Counted from the stretch's first letter, positions 1-12,380 are shown. The stretch is 64,000 nt of DNA from Coenobita brevimanus (GCA_032717465.1 CM064681.1:11892235-11956234); one strand, 5' to 3'. Notes: a model not told the origin generated them from the sequence alone. Program-made: numbers and translations.

Positions 1-1028
1 TACGAAAGTTTGTTGCTGAGCAAATGGTACGCACACGCCGTAGTATGAAGAAATGTATGCATAGAATAATTCAGAGGAACACTGACCATTAAAGTAGTGA
101 TAGAAACGATATAATGATGTAACAGTGCGTCGAAGAGATAGAGGCTGAAGGGAGCCAGAAAGAGGAGGAGAGTTAATAAGACGAAAAGCCTTTTACTCCA
201 CCTTGATGAGAAGACCTGTATTTGGGGGAGCTTCCCCTAACACGAGAGTTGTACTCTACACAGGGGCGAATAAAACCCGTGTATAAAGTAGACAACTGTG
301 GAAGGGTAAAAAAGGCACTGAGTCGGATTAGCACACTAATAAATCGGTTCGTTCATTTCCATTGTCACCTCCAGTGCTCTGAGAGTACCATAATTACTGT
401 AATGAGTTTTTGTGTAAGTAACACTTTCATATAACATTAAATAACTGTAAATTATCTAGTCTGTGGAAAATCACTAACATAAACCACTCAGTTAGACTTT
501 CCAGACATTCATCTAATTACAGCCCAATTAGCTTAACATCAGTACTAAGCATATTACTGGAGAAAATAGAGTAAATAATTACTTTATTCCAAAATTAGTA
601 AGACATTGTAATATATACCCAAAGAGGGTATCTTGACAACAAATACTGCTAAATCTTTACATTATTATATGCCATATATATAATATTCACTTTAGCTTGC
701 ATTTTTTTCAGACAAAAAATAACACATATATACGAATTCAATGGTGTCAAAGTGACCCAACTTTGGTTAACATCGGATAAAACCAGAGATATTTTGCTAA
801 CACGCCCACAGATGGGTCAAATTTGGACCCTTGTCTTGCGACCTTGACCATTGATTATTCTGAAAATTCAATCTCTTCGTCCTTGGCTTGCCTTAAACAC
901 GTCCACAAAGGTTGATCTAAAAAAGAAAAAATGGTTTATGATGACTTTGCACTACGACCTAAATCATTGTCATATTTTTCATGAAAAACAGTACTTTTAC
1001 ATCTAGGATTACCTTTAACACTTCCTTT
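1..1028. other. No gene recognised
   Basis: I read both strands and saw no long ORF, RNA gene or recognisable repeat. The longest open stretch is about 70 codons with no familiar motif. The sequence is AT-rich and may be old, decayed transposon DNA, but nothing supports a specific family. Confidence 0.5.
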
Positions 1029-1200
1029 AAATTTGGTTAAAACCAGTGGTTTACTCCTAGTCTGACTTTCAGCTGCCTCACAAAGTTTGGTTAAAACTAC
1101 AGTAGGTGAAAGCTTATTAAATTTGGTTAAAACCAGTGGTTTAATCCTAGTCTGACCTTCAGCTGCCTCACAAAGTTTGGTTAAAACTAGGTGAAAGCTT
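1029..1200. repeat. Two-copy tandem repeat, 90-bp period
   Basis: A block starting AAATTTGGTTAAAACCAGTG at 1029 recurs at 1119 with few differences. The second copy lacks a few bases near its end. Both contain the same AGCTGCCTCACAAAGTTTGG segment. It lies directly beside an (AT)n tract and has no coding content. Confidence 0.8.
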
Positions 1201-1232
1201 TTTAGGTTATAAATTCGAGAAACAGGTACTGC

Positions 1233-1234
<2 letters not shown>

Positions 1235-1312
<78 letters not shown>
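1235..1312. repeat. (AT)n microsatellite
   Basis: Uninterrupted AT dinucleotide tract of about 78 bp. It abuts the 3' tail of the antisense RTE element that follows, so it may have grown from that element's short-repeat tail. Confidence 0.97.
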
Positions 1313-1314
<2 letters not shown>

Positions 1315-2730
1315 TCATCAGCCATTACAAGTCCACTGCTGAACAAAGCCCCCCCAACCTTATCCACGAATTCCTTGACTGAGCCAATCTTTGCCATATT
1401 TTCCCTGAAATATCTCTATCTCATCCCTCCACCTCCTGTCTGGCCTTTTTCTACTACGCTTACAATCTCTTGATGTCCAGTCAGTCAACCTCTTGCTCCA
1501 TCGATTATCCCTTATTCTTGCTACATGGCCTGTCCACTTCCATTTGTGTTCTTTTATAACTTCTATGATATCTTCGACTTTAGTCTGCTCTCTCACCCAA
1601 GTTGATGTTTTCCTGTCTCTTAAAGATATTCCCAACATTGACTTTTCCATTGCTCTCTGAGAACGAATTAATTTATTTTCCATCGATTTTGTTAGTTTCC
1701 AAATCTCACAACCATACGTCATAGCTGGAATTATACATTCGTTATATATTTTTCGTTTCATACAAACTGGCAAGCTACTTCTCATAATGTCCCTATGTTT
1801 AGCGAAAGCTTTCCATCCAATTGTAATGCATCTTTTTATTTCGCTATCATTATAATTCGTTAATTTTAGTATTTGTCCCAGGTAATTGTACTCCTCGACT
1901 TCTTCAAGAATTTCACCACTTATTCTGATGAAGCTCTTTACTCCGGTTCATCTTTAGCCCTACCTTGAGACTTTCTCTGTTCAGGTCATTTAACATATCT
2001 TGCAATGTCTCTGCTGTTTCTGAGATTAGGACAATGCCATCTGCAAATCTTAAATGGTTTAGCTTTTTTCCCAGTCTAGCTTTCTGAAAATACTTTCTAG
2101 GCATGCTGTAAATAACTTTGGTGAAATTGTATCTCCCTGACGCACGCCCTTCTCAATCTTAATTTTTTTCTGAGACCTTGTGTAATTTAACTCTAGCAGT
2201 TCCCTCTTTATATATGTTTTCGAGCAGGTTTACAATGTTCTCATTCACTCCTTGTTCTCGCAATGAATTTATAATTGCTATGTGCTCCACTGAGTCGAAA
2301 GCCTTTTCATAATCAACAAAACCTAAGCATAGTCGTTTATTATATTCTGTAGTTTTCTCAATTAGCTGATTCATTGTGTGTAGATGATCAGTAGTCGAGT
2401 ACCCGCTTCGGAATCCTGCCTGTTCACGAGGTTGGTTTTCCTCCAAAGTTGTAGTTCTTCTGTTTGTAAGGACTTTAATGAAGAGTTTGTAAATGACTGA
2501 TAGCAAGCTAATAGGTCGATGGTTACTAAGGTCTTTTGAGTTACCTTTTTGTAAAATAAAATAACTATTGCATTACACCATCTTTTGGGAAATTTCTTCC
2601 TTTTTATACAATGAGTAAATAAGTGAGCAAGCCTAGTTTGTACTTCTACTCCTACATCCAACAGTAAATCCGCTACTATTCCATCTTGTCCCGGAGCTTT
2701 CCCTCGTTTCATATATTTGAGAGAATTATT

Positions 2731-2732
<2 letters not shown>
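1313..2732 (-). mobile_element. RTE-clade LINE, 5'-truncated (RTE-1)
   Basis: Antisense non-LTR retrotransposon remnant. Its 3' end, on the minus strand, reads GCAGTGGACTTGTAATGGCT followed by GATGATGAT and then (AT)n, a short-repeat tail typical of RTE elements. Only the reverse transcriptase and C-terminal region remain. The endonuclease half is missing and the 5' end abuts a (CT)n(AT)n tract. The same family occurs at 10.3-12.3 kb and 14.6-17.3 kb. Clade placement rests on the RT motifs (GKAPGQDG, REQAGFRSGYST, VDYEKAFDSVE), which I know from RTE/BovB-like endonuclease-reverse transcriptases. No database search was possible. Confidence 0.85.
1360..2712 (-). pseudogene. RTE reverse transcriptase remnant
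   Basis: Broken RT read from 2712 down to 1360 in several frames. In order: fingers motif GKAPGQDG near 2690; a frameshift near 2510-2540; REQAGFRSGYSTTDH near 2400; VDYEKAFDSVE near 2300; the catalytic box near 2040; then the C-terminal region with WTGHVARIRDNRWSKRLTDW near 1480-1540, ending in RRWRDEIE. The catalytic box, normally FADD, reads FADG, so one metal-binding aspartate is lost. Frameshifts lie near 2130 and between 1913 and 1785. This copy cannot encode a working enzyme. Confidence 0.85.

Positions 2733-2816
<84 letters not shown>
2733..2816. repeat. (CT)n(AT)n compound microsatellite
   Basis: A CT tract at 2733-2778 runs directly into an AT tract at 2779-2816. It separates two different antisense LINE fragments. 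Confidence 0.97.
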
Positions 2817-2819
<3 letters not shown>

Positions 2820-3441
2820 ATCATCATCCTGAGCTCCCGAGTAGCAACGTCCAGACAGCCTAAGTCTTCTCATTTCAATGGGCCACGCTTCCATTCACCC
2901 ATCAATCAAGCCCACGAAATCCTGGCTCCGTCAGATAGGCCACAAATATTTCACCACATTCTGTAGCTTCACATACACCTATCCGATAGATCAAATCAGA
3001 ACGCTGTTACGTTAAAAAGGTGTCCCAAACCCCTGGTTATGCACTTCTCCGCACAAAATTCATCCACCCAGCTCGGTCTCTTGTCAGCCCCTTAGCCTCA
3101 CCAACTTCCATACCTCTCTATTCTCACACACAGCCACCATATCCCGCGACCCTCTTGGCCTACCTCGCCTCCTCCCTCTTTCAAATTCGCTCAGATATAC
3201 CTTTTTCAATACTCTATTGTCATCCATTCTCTCCACATAACCAAACTATCTAAGCACACATTTTCTTCGATTCCGGTGTCTACAGACTTCATCACTCCGC
3301 ATCATTCACGAATCACATTATTCCGTATCCTATCCACTTTCTGTAGTATACATATATTCCTCAACAGTCCCATCTCGACTGCTCTTACCCTTAGCTTTTC
3401 ATTTCCATTCCACACCATAGTCTCACAGGTGTAGGTTGAAG
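2817..3441 (-). mobile_element. Degraded LINE 3' fragment (LINE-E)
   Basis: On the minus strand this translates, with stops, to a LINE-type C-terminal region. Visible pieces are RVRAVEMGLLRNICI and VDRIRNNVIREWCGV, the counterparts of the 'VMEMRCLRSMCG...DRVRND' region of LINE-C and LINE-B. Its 3' end carries a GGATGATGATGA tail before the microsatellite. It is more diverged than the other LINEs here, so family identity is uncertain. No intact ORF remains. Confidence 0.55.

Positions 3442-3482
<41 letters not shown>
3442..3482. repeat. (TA)n microsatellite
   Basis: About 41 bp of TA, directly abutting the 3' end of the antisense LINE-C copy. The second LINE-C copy (59.9 kb) abuts a (TA)n tract at the same point. 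Confidence 0.95.
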
Positions 3483-3485
<3 letters not shown>

Positions 3486-3843
3486 AGGCTGCTTCCCCCA
3501 AGGAAAGGGAGGTAGCCGAGACAGGACGACTCACTCTCTATTTACTCATCCATTCAAACACATTCATTTGCATCTTAGCCCCAAAGGGGAGAACGGACAG
3601 ATCCTCACCGCATCACACCGCACATGGGTCAACTGCACAATGCAACCAGTGACATCCGCAGCAGGGCCCGACAGCAGAACTGGTTTACCCCTGCCACATC
3701 ATGACAGACCCATCCCCTTACCCGCACCTGACCTGACTAGCTGATCAGACCAAATGCGGGAGAATATCCCCTCAGGGCTGCGTCATCACTTATTCATTCA
3801 CAATTTCTCTCCATTTATTTCTGTCACGCACAGCCACTCTTCC

Positions 3844-5292
3844 TTACTCAACAGACATCCCTCTCGCATCCAGCGCTCTCTTCACACTGTCCATCCATCC
3901 TATTCGTGGTCTTCCTCTCAGCCTTACACCTCTCACATCAGATCTAGTTATCTTTTTCACCAATCGCTCATTATCCATTCTCTCCATATGCCCAAACCAT
4001 TGCAACACCCTCTGTTCAGCTCTACCAGCCATCTCCCGAACAACTCCAGTTCTCCTTCGCACTTCATCATTTCGCACTCGATCCATACGCGTCACTCCAC
4101 ACATGCTCCTCAGACATCTCATCTCCATTACATTCAAACTTTTCCTCTCTGCTACACCCATATTCCATGTTTCAGCCCCATATAATGCAGTCGGTACCAC
4201 AACACCCTCATACAGCCTTCTCTTTACATCCATTCTAAACGAACGACATTGAAACACTTTTTTCGTTCCTCCCAGCACCTTTCCTACTTCATTTATTCTA
4301 AACTTCACTTCTGCATCTATTCTTCCATCCACAGTAACATGTGACCCTAGATATTTAAAACAATCTACCTCCTCAAGCAACTCACCATTCAAAACTATAT
4401 TCATCCCCCTACCATCTACCAACCTCGTACACTTCATCACTTTACTCTTATTCTCATTTACTTTCAATTTCCTCCTTTCACACACCCTTCCAAACTCCTC
4501 TACCAACTGTCTCAATCTCTCCTCTGAATCAGTCACCAGTGCAGTATCATCTGCAAACAGCAGCTGCTTCAGATTCCACTCTCCTCCATCAGCATTTACC
4601 AGACTCAGACCACCTAAAACTCTTGCATTCACTTCCCTTGCAACACCATCCATGTAAATATTAAACAACCAAGGCGACATCACACATCCCTGTCGCAGCC
4701 CCACTCTCACGGGAAACCAATCACTCACAGCATTTCCCACTCTTACACATGCTTTACTATTTATATAAAAACTTTTCACCCCTTTTAGTAACCTACCATC
4801 AAGTCCATACAATCTTAAAACAGTCAACAAAGCATCCCTATCAATTCTATCATACGCTTTCTCTAAATCCATAAATGCCCAAAACACATCCTTGCCTTTC
4901 ACTAAATACTTTTCACACACTTGTCTCACAGCAAACACCTGATCAACGCATCCCCTCCCTCTCCTAAAGCCACACTGCTCATCACTAATCACTCCCTCTG
5001 TACCCTCTCTAGCTCTCATAATTAACACTCTGCCATACACTTTACCTACAACACTCAACAGACTTATACCCCTAAAGCTAGTACATTCATACTTATCACC
5101 CTTGCCTTTATACAACGGTACCATACAAGCACTTGCCCAGTCAATTGGCACCATACCTTCCTCAAAGCACACATTCAACAATCTTACTAACCAGTCAACA
5201 ATAGTCACTCCACCACCCTTCAGGCATTCCACAGCACACCCATCCATACCTGCAGCTTTCCCTGTTTTCATCTCCTTTACTGCATTCTCCAT
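3844..5292 (-). pseudogene. LINE-C reverse transcriptase, nearly intact
   Basis: A 482-codon open frame. Residue order: GKAAGMDG (fingers, about 12-20), ISLLSVVGKVYGR (about 78), GFRRGRGCVDQVF (about 112), FMDLEKAYDRID (about 140), GLRQGCVMSPWLFNIYMDG (about 205), catalytic LLFADDTALV (about 245), FKYLGSHV, then the C-terminal CLRSMCGV, VLQWFGHMERMDNERL and GRPRIGWMDSVKRAL. All RT motifs including FADD are intact. The frame stops at 3844-3846 with TAA where the second copy has CAA, so the last roughly 20 residues are cut off. There is no independent promoter or proper start. The N-terminus is the deletion junction with the endonuclease. Confidence 0.85.
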
Positions 5293-5304
5293 TTCCTCCT
5301 ATTA

Positions 5305-5950
5305 CATTCCTAGACACAACCACATAGTCCATCAAGGCTCTATCAACAACCCTTCCACCCTCCTGTCTCACCCATGTATACTTATAAATATCTTTCTTCT
5401 CAAACAGCGTATTCCCAATCACCATCTCTCGCTCAACACACATCGCTGTCATTCGTTCCCCATTTTCATTTCTTCCAGGCACACCATGCATACCAACTAC
5501 GCCTTCAACTGCTACATTTCCCACTCTAGCATTCAGATCTCCCATCATTACCACATTCACATTTGCTCCAAAACTCTGCAGACACTCATCAACATCATTC
5601 CAGAAAGACTCCCTCTCTTGTTCATCCCTTTCACTACCAGGACCATATGCACTCACAAACACCCACAACTCACGTTCAAATTTCGCTTTCACCCACATCA
5701 GTCTCGATGACACCTCCTTCCATTCAATCACACACTGCTGTACTTCCGGACTCACTAACAAGGCCACACCTTCTCTTGCCCTTCCTCTATCAACACCTGA
5801 CAATCTTCCATTCACACTTCCAAACATAGATTCCCCCTTCCCTTTCATCTTGGTTTCACTCAAAACTAACACATCCAACTTTCTTCTCGCAAACATTCTC
5901 CCAATCTCCTCCCTTTTAGCCTCAATTGTACTACATCCACGCACATTCAT
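5305..5950 (-). pseudogene. LINE-C endonuclease domain
   Basis: Antisense endonuclease/exonuclease/phosphatase-fold domain that would nick target DNA for target-primed reverse transcription. Visible motifs in order: MFARRKLDVLVLSETKMKG (contains the conserved ETK glutamate), VFVSAYGPGS, and MMGDLNARVGNVA (the catalytic D-x-N motif). The reading frame runs on into the RT region in the wrong frame below 5305, because the interdomain linker has been deleted. The final conserved His segment of the nuclease is not evident. The copy is therefore broken, although this domain itself has no stop. Confidence 0.8.
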
Positions 5951-6149
5951 AGACCCAATCTTCAGGGTACGGGGATAACTCCATCCCCCATCCCTTTCTC
6001 TGGCCTGTCTCTTTTTAGGAACTAAAAAACAGAGGAGGGGGTACCTAGTCCCCTCACCCCGCCCCTTTTAGTCGCCTTTTACGACACGCAGGGAATACGG
6101 TGGCAGTATTCTTCCTAACACAACCTGGCCGCAGAGTAGTAGTACCACC

Positions 6150-6151
<2 letters not shown>

Positions 6152-6207
<56 letters not shown>
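6152..6207. repeat. (AT)n microsatellite
   Basis: About 56 bp of AT between the 5' end of LINE-C copy 1 and the head of SINE-A. Confidence 0.96.
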
Positions 6208-6209
<2 letters not shown>

Positions 6210-6592
6210 AGCCTCTGTGGTACAGTGGTAGAGTGTGCGTTTCGTACACGGGTGAGCCAGGGTTCGCGCCTCGCCAGCGTAATAAACTTTGGGAGCGTTC
6301 ACCCGGCCACGCACTGCATTAGCGGACACCAGGGGTGCTGTGGTTGAACCAGTGTCGCTTACTATAAAGTAAGCTTGCAACCAGTTGGCTTGCGCGGGCC
6401 GATTACACTTGGTTCACAGACTACACACACATCCAAAGCCACTCCAAGATTACAATTACACTTACAAGCACTTCTCACCCTACATACAATCTCTACTAGA
6501 CAGCCTAAGCCATTTGGTAGAGATACATTGGCTGTATCGTCCCGACTTCGGTCGGGATAGGCCGGTCCTGCAGTGGACACTGAAACGGCTGA

Positions 6593-6594
<2 letters not shown>
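6208..6594 (+). mobile_element. tRNA-derived SINE, full-length (SINE-A1)
   Basis: The head is tRNA-like. An A-box-like TGGTACAGTGG lies at about 6217 and a B-box-like GGTTCGCGCC at about 6259, giving a putative RNA polymerase III promoter. The body runs to GCAGTGGACACTGAAACGGC and then TGATGAT before (AT)n. The same sequence occurs at 12,383-12,513 plus 14,381-14,636, split by LINE-B. The 3' tail closely resembles the RTE 3' tail of this window (GCAGTGGAC...GGCTGATGAT), which suggests RTE-driven mobilisation. It has no coding capacity. Confidence 0.85.

Positions 6595-6651
<57 letters not shown>
6595..6651. repeat. (AT)n microsatellite at SINE-A tail
   Basis: About 57 bp of AT immediately after the GATGAT tail of SINE-A1. 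It probably expanded from the tail. Confidence 0.96.
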
Positions 6652-6654
<3 letters not shown>

Positions 6655-6773
6655 GGCAATACAGACCTCAAATTCATTGTTAATAATGAGCTGATAAACT
6701 TTAAAATGGTGAACAGCCAATAACAATAAAATGAAACGCCTGGCATCATTGCAAGGAACATCAGTTACAAAAC

Positions 6774-7016
6774 TAGCTATCTATCTATATATTGCCAGAC
6801 GCCTCAGTCCTGTTTGGGGTGGCCACAAACAAATCGCCTCCAAGTCGCCCTGTCCCCCGCCATTTCACTCCCCTGCTCCCAACTCACACCCCCCTCTCTC
6901 ATACACCTCTCCACCCCATCCCTCCATCTCATCCTCGGCCTCCCCCTCCCTCTTTCCGCCTCCACCTCACTCACATACACTCTCTTCGTCAGTCTTTCAC
7001 CCTCAAAAATCCCTAA
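6774..7016 (-). mobile_element. LINE-B 3'-terminal fragment
   Basis: Antisense copy of the last roughly 240 bp of LINE-B. It begins with a CTAT repeat, the reverse of the GATA tail, then TTGCCAGACGCCTCAGTCC and GGGGTGGCCACAAAC. These match the 3' end of LINE-B1 at 14,300-14,372. It is 5'-truncated and non-coding. Confidence 0.85.
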
Positions 7017-7487
7017 GAATGTCTGCCACTAGTCTTGTTAGGCCCCACTTTCAATATTGGGAATATTAGTGGTCCCTTCCCCTTATTAAGGACGAAAGCA
7101 AAGTCAAGAGAGTGGAACGAAGAGGAATCACGTTTATCTTCTCATTGTGAAAATTATCTTACACAGAAAAAGTTAACAATCTAATTTTGTTTTTTCTGAG
7201 ATGGGACCGTCCTAAAGGCAGTTAAAATCAGTATACTTTGTACATATAATATAGGCAATTATTAGTGACAAATTCGACATAATTTATTTTGTTTTATTGG
7301 AAATGTGGTAATGAAGCTCGAAGGTAATAAAGTTATGTAACTCAAGAGATGTAACACTAATATAAGCAAAAAGTGTTTTCTTATTTTAAGCACTGTGGAA
7401 CAGAGTAATGAGAGCGTTTTGATAGCCACCTCAGACTCTGTTCATTATGCAAGGTCACATCTTTCAAGATGCAAAGGTGAAAGTTAT

Positions 7488-8594
<1,107 letters not shown>

Positions 8595-8990
8595 TCACCG
8601 TGAAATGCAGTGCCTACATAACTGGGCAACACTCTGGTAGAAAATGTAAGAGACGTAGCTACTAACAGGAGGAATGATAAGGGCAAAACTATGATACTGT
8701 GGGTTATAAGCAGAGGGAACAACGGGGGATCTTTGATATGAAGGGAAAACCGTGGCCCCAGAGATGTTGGTGTTCGTCCAGTTACATGGCTGATTCTGTC
8801 GCTTTTTAGTCCAAAGTCTTGTCTCTACTGTCCCCTCCCTCTGCCAGCGGTGAATCCAGCGGTAGACAGTGGAAGCACTTGTTCTAGTCTCTCGTGCTAT
8901 GTCTCGTACCGACACACCTCCCAACCACATCCTCATGATTTGCAGGCGATCAGTCGTCACTGGTCGGCCTTTAGCATTACGTTCGTACAT
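8595..8990 (-). CDS. Helix-turn-helix ORF, host exon or transposase remnant
   Basis: A 131-codon ORF starting at an ATG (8988-8990). Residues about 8-55 look like a homeodomain-like or paired/IS630-type helix-turn-helix: RPVTTDRLQIMRMWLGGVS, then VRDIARETRTSASTVYRWIH, then RWQREGTVETR. The rest is low in conserved features, and a GTAACT splice-donor-like site lies just after the HTH part. This could be the first exon of a host HTH gene or the N-terminus of a decayed Tc1/mariner-type transposase. I see no catalytic domain nearby. No gene name is justified. Confidence 0.45.
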   Translation of the reverse strand: MYERNAKGRPVTTDRLQIMRMWLGGVSVRDIARETRTSASTVYRWIHRWQREGTVETRLWTKKRQNQPCNWTNTNISGATVFPSYQRSPVVPSAYNPQYHSFALIIPPVSSYVSYIFYQSVAQLCRHCISR

Positions 8991-8999
8991 TATTCTTGT

Positions 9000-9439
9000 C
9001 CTGTTTAGAAGAGGTGATATTAAGATAAATTTTGATGATGCATTCGTATATGAAATCGTAATATTAATCGCATAACTAAGATGTTATATTTCTCTCCATT
9101 TTCTTTTGGAAGATGTTATTGACTTTAGGGAAGACAGTTCGAAATCGAAGGGTTAAACATAGAATGTTTAAGTTCTTTAGTTGGCAAAAAATGCTGAATA
9201 GTGACGCCTTCCACTAGTAATACTTAAATAACCGGGTATACTAACGTCCCACATCACATGCCCAGCTCCACGAAAGGAAGGTGATGAATCACAGAGGATG
9301 GGCAACATCAACCTGCACTTCAGAGAGTTCATGTTTAGAGGGGCCTGGGCCACATCAACGACAAAAATAACAACTACTAATATTGTTGTTAATATAGGCC
9401 CTACGCTTCTAAAATGAGCAAAATCGTACAGTAGTAAAA
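9000..9439. other. No gene recognised
   Basis: Short interval between the HTH ORF and an ancient LINE-B relic. No supported feature. Confidence 0.45.
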
Positions 9440-10088
9440 CGAAGCCATCAGGATGAAGGGATTTATAGGAAGCTGTGTATCTGTCTCTACATTCAAGCAG
9501 CTTATTATCGGAAAGGAGAGCGCCGGGCAAATCTCTTCCATTTCGTGTTGCTTTCTGCATCTCGCAGCACCTTCATTTGGTCTCTCTCTCCTTGTACCCC
9601 TCTCCTCCATCACACTCACAAACACTTTACCAGTCAGTTTCTCACTCTTTATTCTCACGTATTTCGAGGGAACTTCTTATACACTCCAGGACACGACATA
9701 ACAAATTGTACCTTCTTTCACACCAGATTTGTGTCCTTCCAGGCAAATCCAAACTTAACACTGGAGTGTGGATAACAAAGCTGTAAGGCAGCAGCTTCTT
9801 TACATCCGCGTTCTCCTCCTTATTCCTTGTCATTGCCTTGCGTGTACTGTACCTTCAACCTCCCATCCCTATTTTCGCTTTCTTGCACTACATCCTTTAA
9901 ACAGCCATCCTTTCTCATCACACTAAAAAGATGTGTGAATGCCCTTACATTATTTCCGGAACTTTTAAACTGTTCTTCACACTATACATTACACGCCTTT
10001 CAAAAACCATAACATTACGTTTTCATACATCCAGTTTTAAATTACTTTCTTAACATTTCCAAGCTCATTCACTAAGCCTTGCATCTCC

Positions 10089-10166
<78 letters not shown>

Positions 10167-10290
10167 CACACTTTAAGGACCATCAGCAAACATCAGTATC
10201 GGCAAATTCCGGAACCTGCCCGTCTGGCAAGCGCTGTAATAATGAATGTTCTGTATTTATTTACAACACTACATTTCTGTCTAATTCCAT
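9440..10290 (-). mobile_element. Ancient LINE-B relic
   Basis: A heavily mutated antisense copy. Fragments align in order with the LINE-B C-terminus. Near 9600, KSEKLTGKVFVSVMEERG matches the KRVYVSEVEGGRG region. Near 9790, NADVKKLLPYSFVIHTPVLS matches EVKKLLHDSIVIPTLTYGS. Near 10,070, MQGLVNELGNV matches LQGLVDEFERV. Beyond the (AT)n tract near 10,190, PEFADTD is a possible remnant of the FADD box. An (AT)n microsatellite has grown inside the relic. Divergence is far greater than in LINE-B1, so this is an old insertion. Confidence 0.65.
10094..10162. repeat. (AT)n microsatellite inside LINE-B relic
   Basis: About 69 bp of AT lying between two pieces of the same decayed LINE. Confidence 0.95.
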
Positions 10291-10295
10291 CCATT

Positions 10296-10313
10296 AAAAA
10301 AAAAAAAAAAAAA
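10296..10313. repeat. poly(A) tract
   Basis: An 18-bp A run at the boundary between the LINE-B relic and the RTE-2 element. Confidence 0.85.
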
Positions 10314-12287
10314 CGGTATGCCCAGTAAAAGTAAGCAAAAACAAAACTGCATTTCATATAGAAGCAAAGAACAGACTCAGGGCTCTATGTTATACTGAGT
10401 GTAACGTTGATCAGTTGATTGGACCTAATTGTTCAGGGAATCAGTGGAGGTAGTAGGGAAAGCCAATACAACCAAAGGCAACAAGGATTCACAAACTACC
10501 CTCGAGCTCGTGAAAAGAAAGGAGATAATGTAAAAATAAAGAACATTAAAATAAAAAGAGCAGAATTAATTAAGCCTAAGAACAAAAGAGAGAGAAGGAA
10601 AATGATAGAGAAACATAGATCAGCACATGGAAATCATCAAAGATGGAAAAAGTTTGAAACAGGGGTCCTAAGCAAAATAGCACTGGGAATGCAACAAATT
10701 ATATCACTGCAAAAATAAAAATGGTGGTCACTGAGTGATGAAAGAAGATGCTTAGGATACCTGAAGAATTTTACAAAGAACTATATGGATCAGAGACAAT
10801 AGTACCGATAATTAGTCTTTCAGCTGACGCAAATGAAATACCAGAGGTAACACTCGATGAAGCAAAATTTTCTCTTAAAACTACGAAAATAGGAATGGTC
10901 CCAGGAGAAGATGGAATAGTAAATTCACCGCCGGATGCAGGAACAGAAGTGTAAAACCGGCTGCCCCAATTATTTATCCATTGTTAAGAGAAGATTTTCC
11001 CCAAACATGGAGTAATATAGGAGGTATTTTCTACAAGAAAAATTACTCAAAGGAGTTTCATAACTAGTGGTCTTTTAGCTTACAATGAATTATTTCCAAA
11101 CACCACTAAAATCCTTACGAACAGTACAACATTAAATCTGGAAGAAAACCAATCTCCTGAGAAGGTAGGATTGTGAAGCGGATATTCGACTACTGATCAT
11201 CTACACAAAGAATCAGTTAAATAACGAGGTGACAGCATATGATGAAGCACTGTGCTTGTGTTTCGTTGATTACAAAAAGGCTTTGGAACTAGTGGGGCAC
11301 ATAGCAGTTATAAAAATTTACTGTGGGTAAAAGGAGTGAAGAAGAACTCTGTAAAACTGTTAGAGAACATATACAAAGAGGAAAATGCTACAGTTAAGTT
11401 ACGTATATACTAGGGAAAAATAAATATTGAGGAATATATGCCTCAGGGAGATGCAGTTTCCCCAAAGTATTTAAAACATGGCTCGAAAACGTTTTCAGAA
11501 AGTTGGAATGGGAGAACAAATTAGTAAACATAGAGATAACTTAAATCATTCACGATATGCAAATGACATTGCAAGAAATGTTTACTGACCTAAAGAGAGA
11601 AAGTCTCAAATCAGAGCTACAAATGGAACAAAGAAAAACAAATGTTCATTCCAAAAAAATAAATAAAAGAGCATCATCAAAATAAATGATGAAATTTTCG
11701 ATGAAGTTGAAAAATACAGTTCCCTAGGGCAAGCACTAAAACTAACGAAAGACTATGAAAATCAAGTAAAAGGCCGCATTACAAATGGAACAAAACCTTT
11801 CAGTAAATATAGAGACATCATCGAAAGTGGCTTGCCAACATGTATAAAATAAAAATTATATAACCAATGTATAATTGCAGCAATGATGTACGGTTGTAAG
11901 AACTGGAAAATGATAAAATCAGTAAAAAAAACATACTTATCCGTTTTCAAGGAGCAATGGAAAGCTCAGTCTAGGGAATATCTTTAAGAGACAGTAGGAG
12001 ATCAACTGGGGTATGAGAGCAGACGAAAGCCAAAAACATTACAGAGGTTATAAAAGAATAGAAAGAGGGGTGGGTAGGCCACGTAGCAGTAATAAGGGAT
12101 AACCAATGGAGCAAGTGGCTGACTGACTGGACTGCAAGAGATTGTAACCCTGGCATAAAAAGGCAAGGCAGAAGATGGAGAAATGAGAAATTTGCACGAG
12201 AAACCTGGAAGAGATTGGTTTAATCAAGATATTCGTGGAGAGGGTTGGGGACAGAATTTCTTTAGCAGTGGAACTGCAATGCCTGAC
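10314..12287 (+). mobile_element. Degraded RTE-clade LINE (RTE-2)
   Basis: Sense-strand RTE copy carrying the pre-RT linker and RT in pieces, with many stops and frameshifts. Readable parts are RIPEEFYKELYGSE near 10,750; a GKAPG-type motif mutated to MVPGEDGIV near 10,900; REQAGF- and VDYEKAFDS-like segments decayed near 11,160-11,290; and a C-terminal segment GHVAVIRDNQWSKWLTDW near 12,080-12,120. The 3' end near 12,265 (AGCAGTGGAACTGCAATGCC) is a diverged version of the RTE tail and runs into (CA)n. No functional protein is possible. Confidence 0.75.
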
Positions 12288-12313
12288 ACACACACACATA
12301 CACACACACACAC

Positions 12314-12380
<67 letters not shown>
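12288..12380. repeat. (CA)n(TA)n compound microsatellite
   Basis: A CA tract of about 30 bp followed by a TA tract of about 62 bp, between the RTE-2 tail and the head of SINE-A2. Confidence 0.96.

Larger units (their letters stand above)
3483..6151 (-). mobile_element. LINE-C copy 1, internally deleted
   Basis: Antisense non-LTR retrotransposon with both ends present. The 3' end (3483, GGCTGCTTCCCCCAAGGAAA on the plus strand) matches the 3' end of the copy at 59.89 kb. The 5' end (about 6040-6151) contains CTTTTAGTCGCCTTTTACGA, a motif also present at the 5' end of the LINE-B copies near 21.24, 27.31 and 42.73 kb. Between them are an apurinic-type endonuclease and a reverse transcriptase, joined by a deletion near 5300. 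Clade is not assigned. RT and C-terminal motifs are of the endonuclease/RT LINE type common in arthropods. Confidence 0.85.

Noticed and set aside
3754..4185. Ser/His/Pro-rich ORF on the plus strand
   Set aside because: It is the complementary-strand shadow of the antisense LINE-C reverse transcriptase. The same pattern explains plus-strand frames at 5102, 19,489, 26,758, 41,260, 60,163 and 60,387.
6208..6280. Possible tRNA gene
   Set aside because: A- and B-box-like motifs are present, but no proper acceptor or anticodon pairing could be drawn, and the sequence continues as a SINE body that recurs elsewhere.
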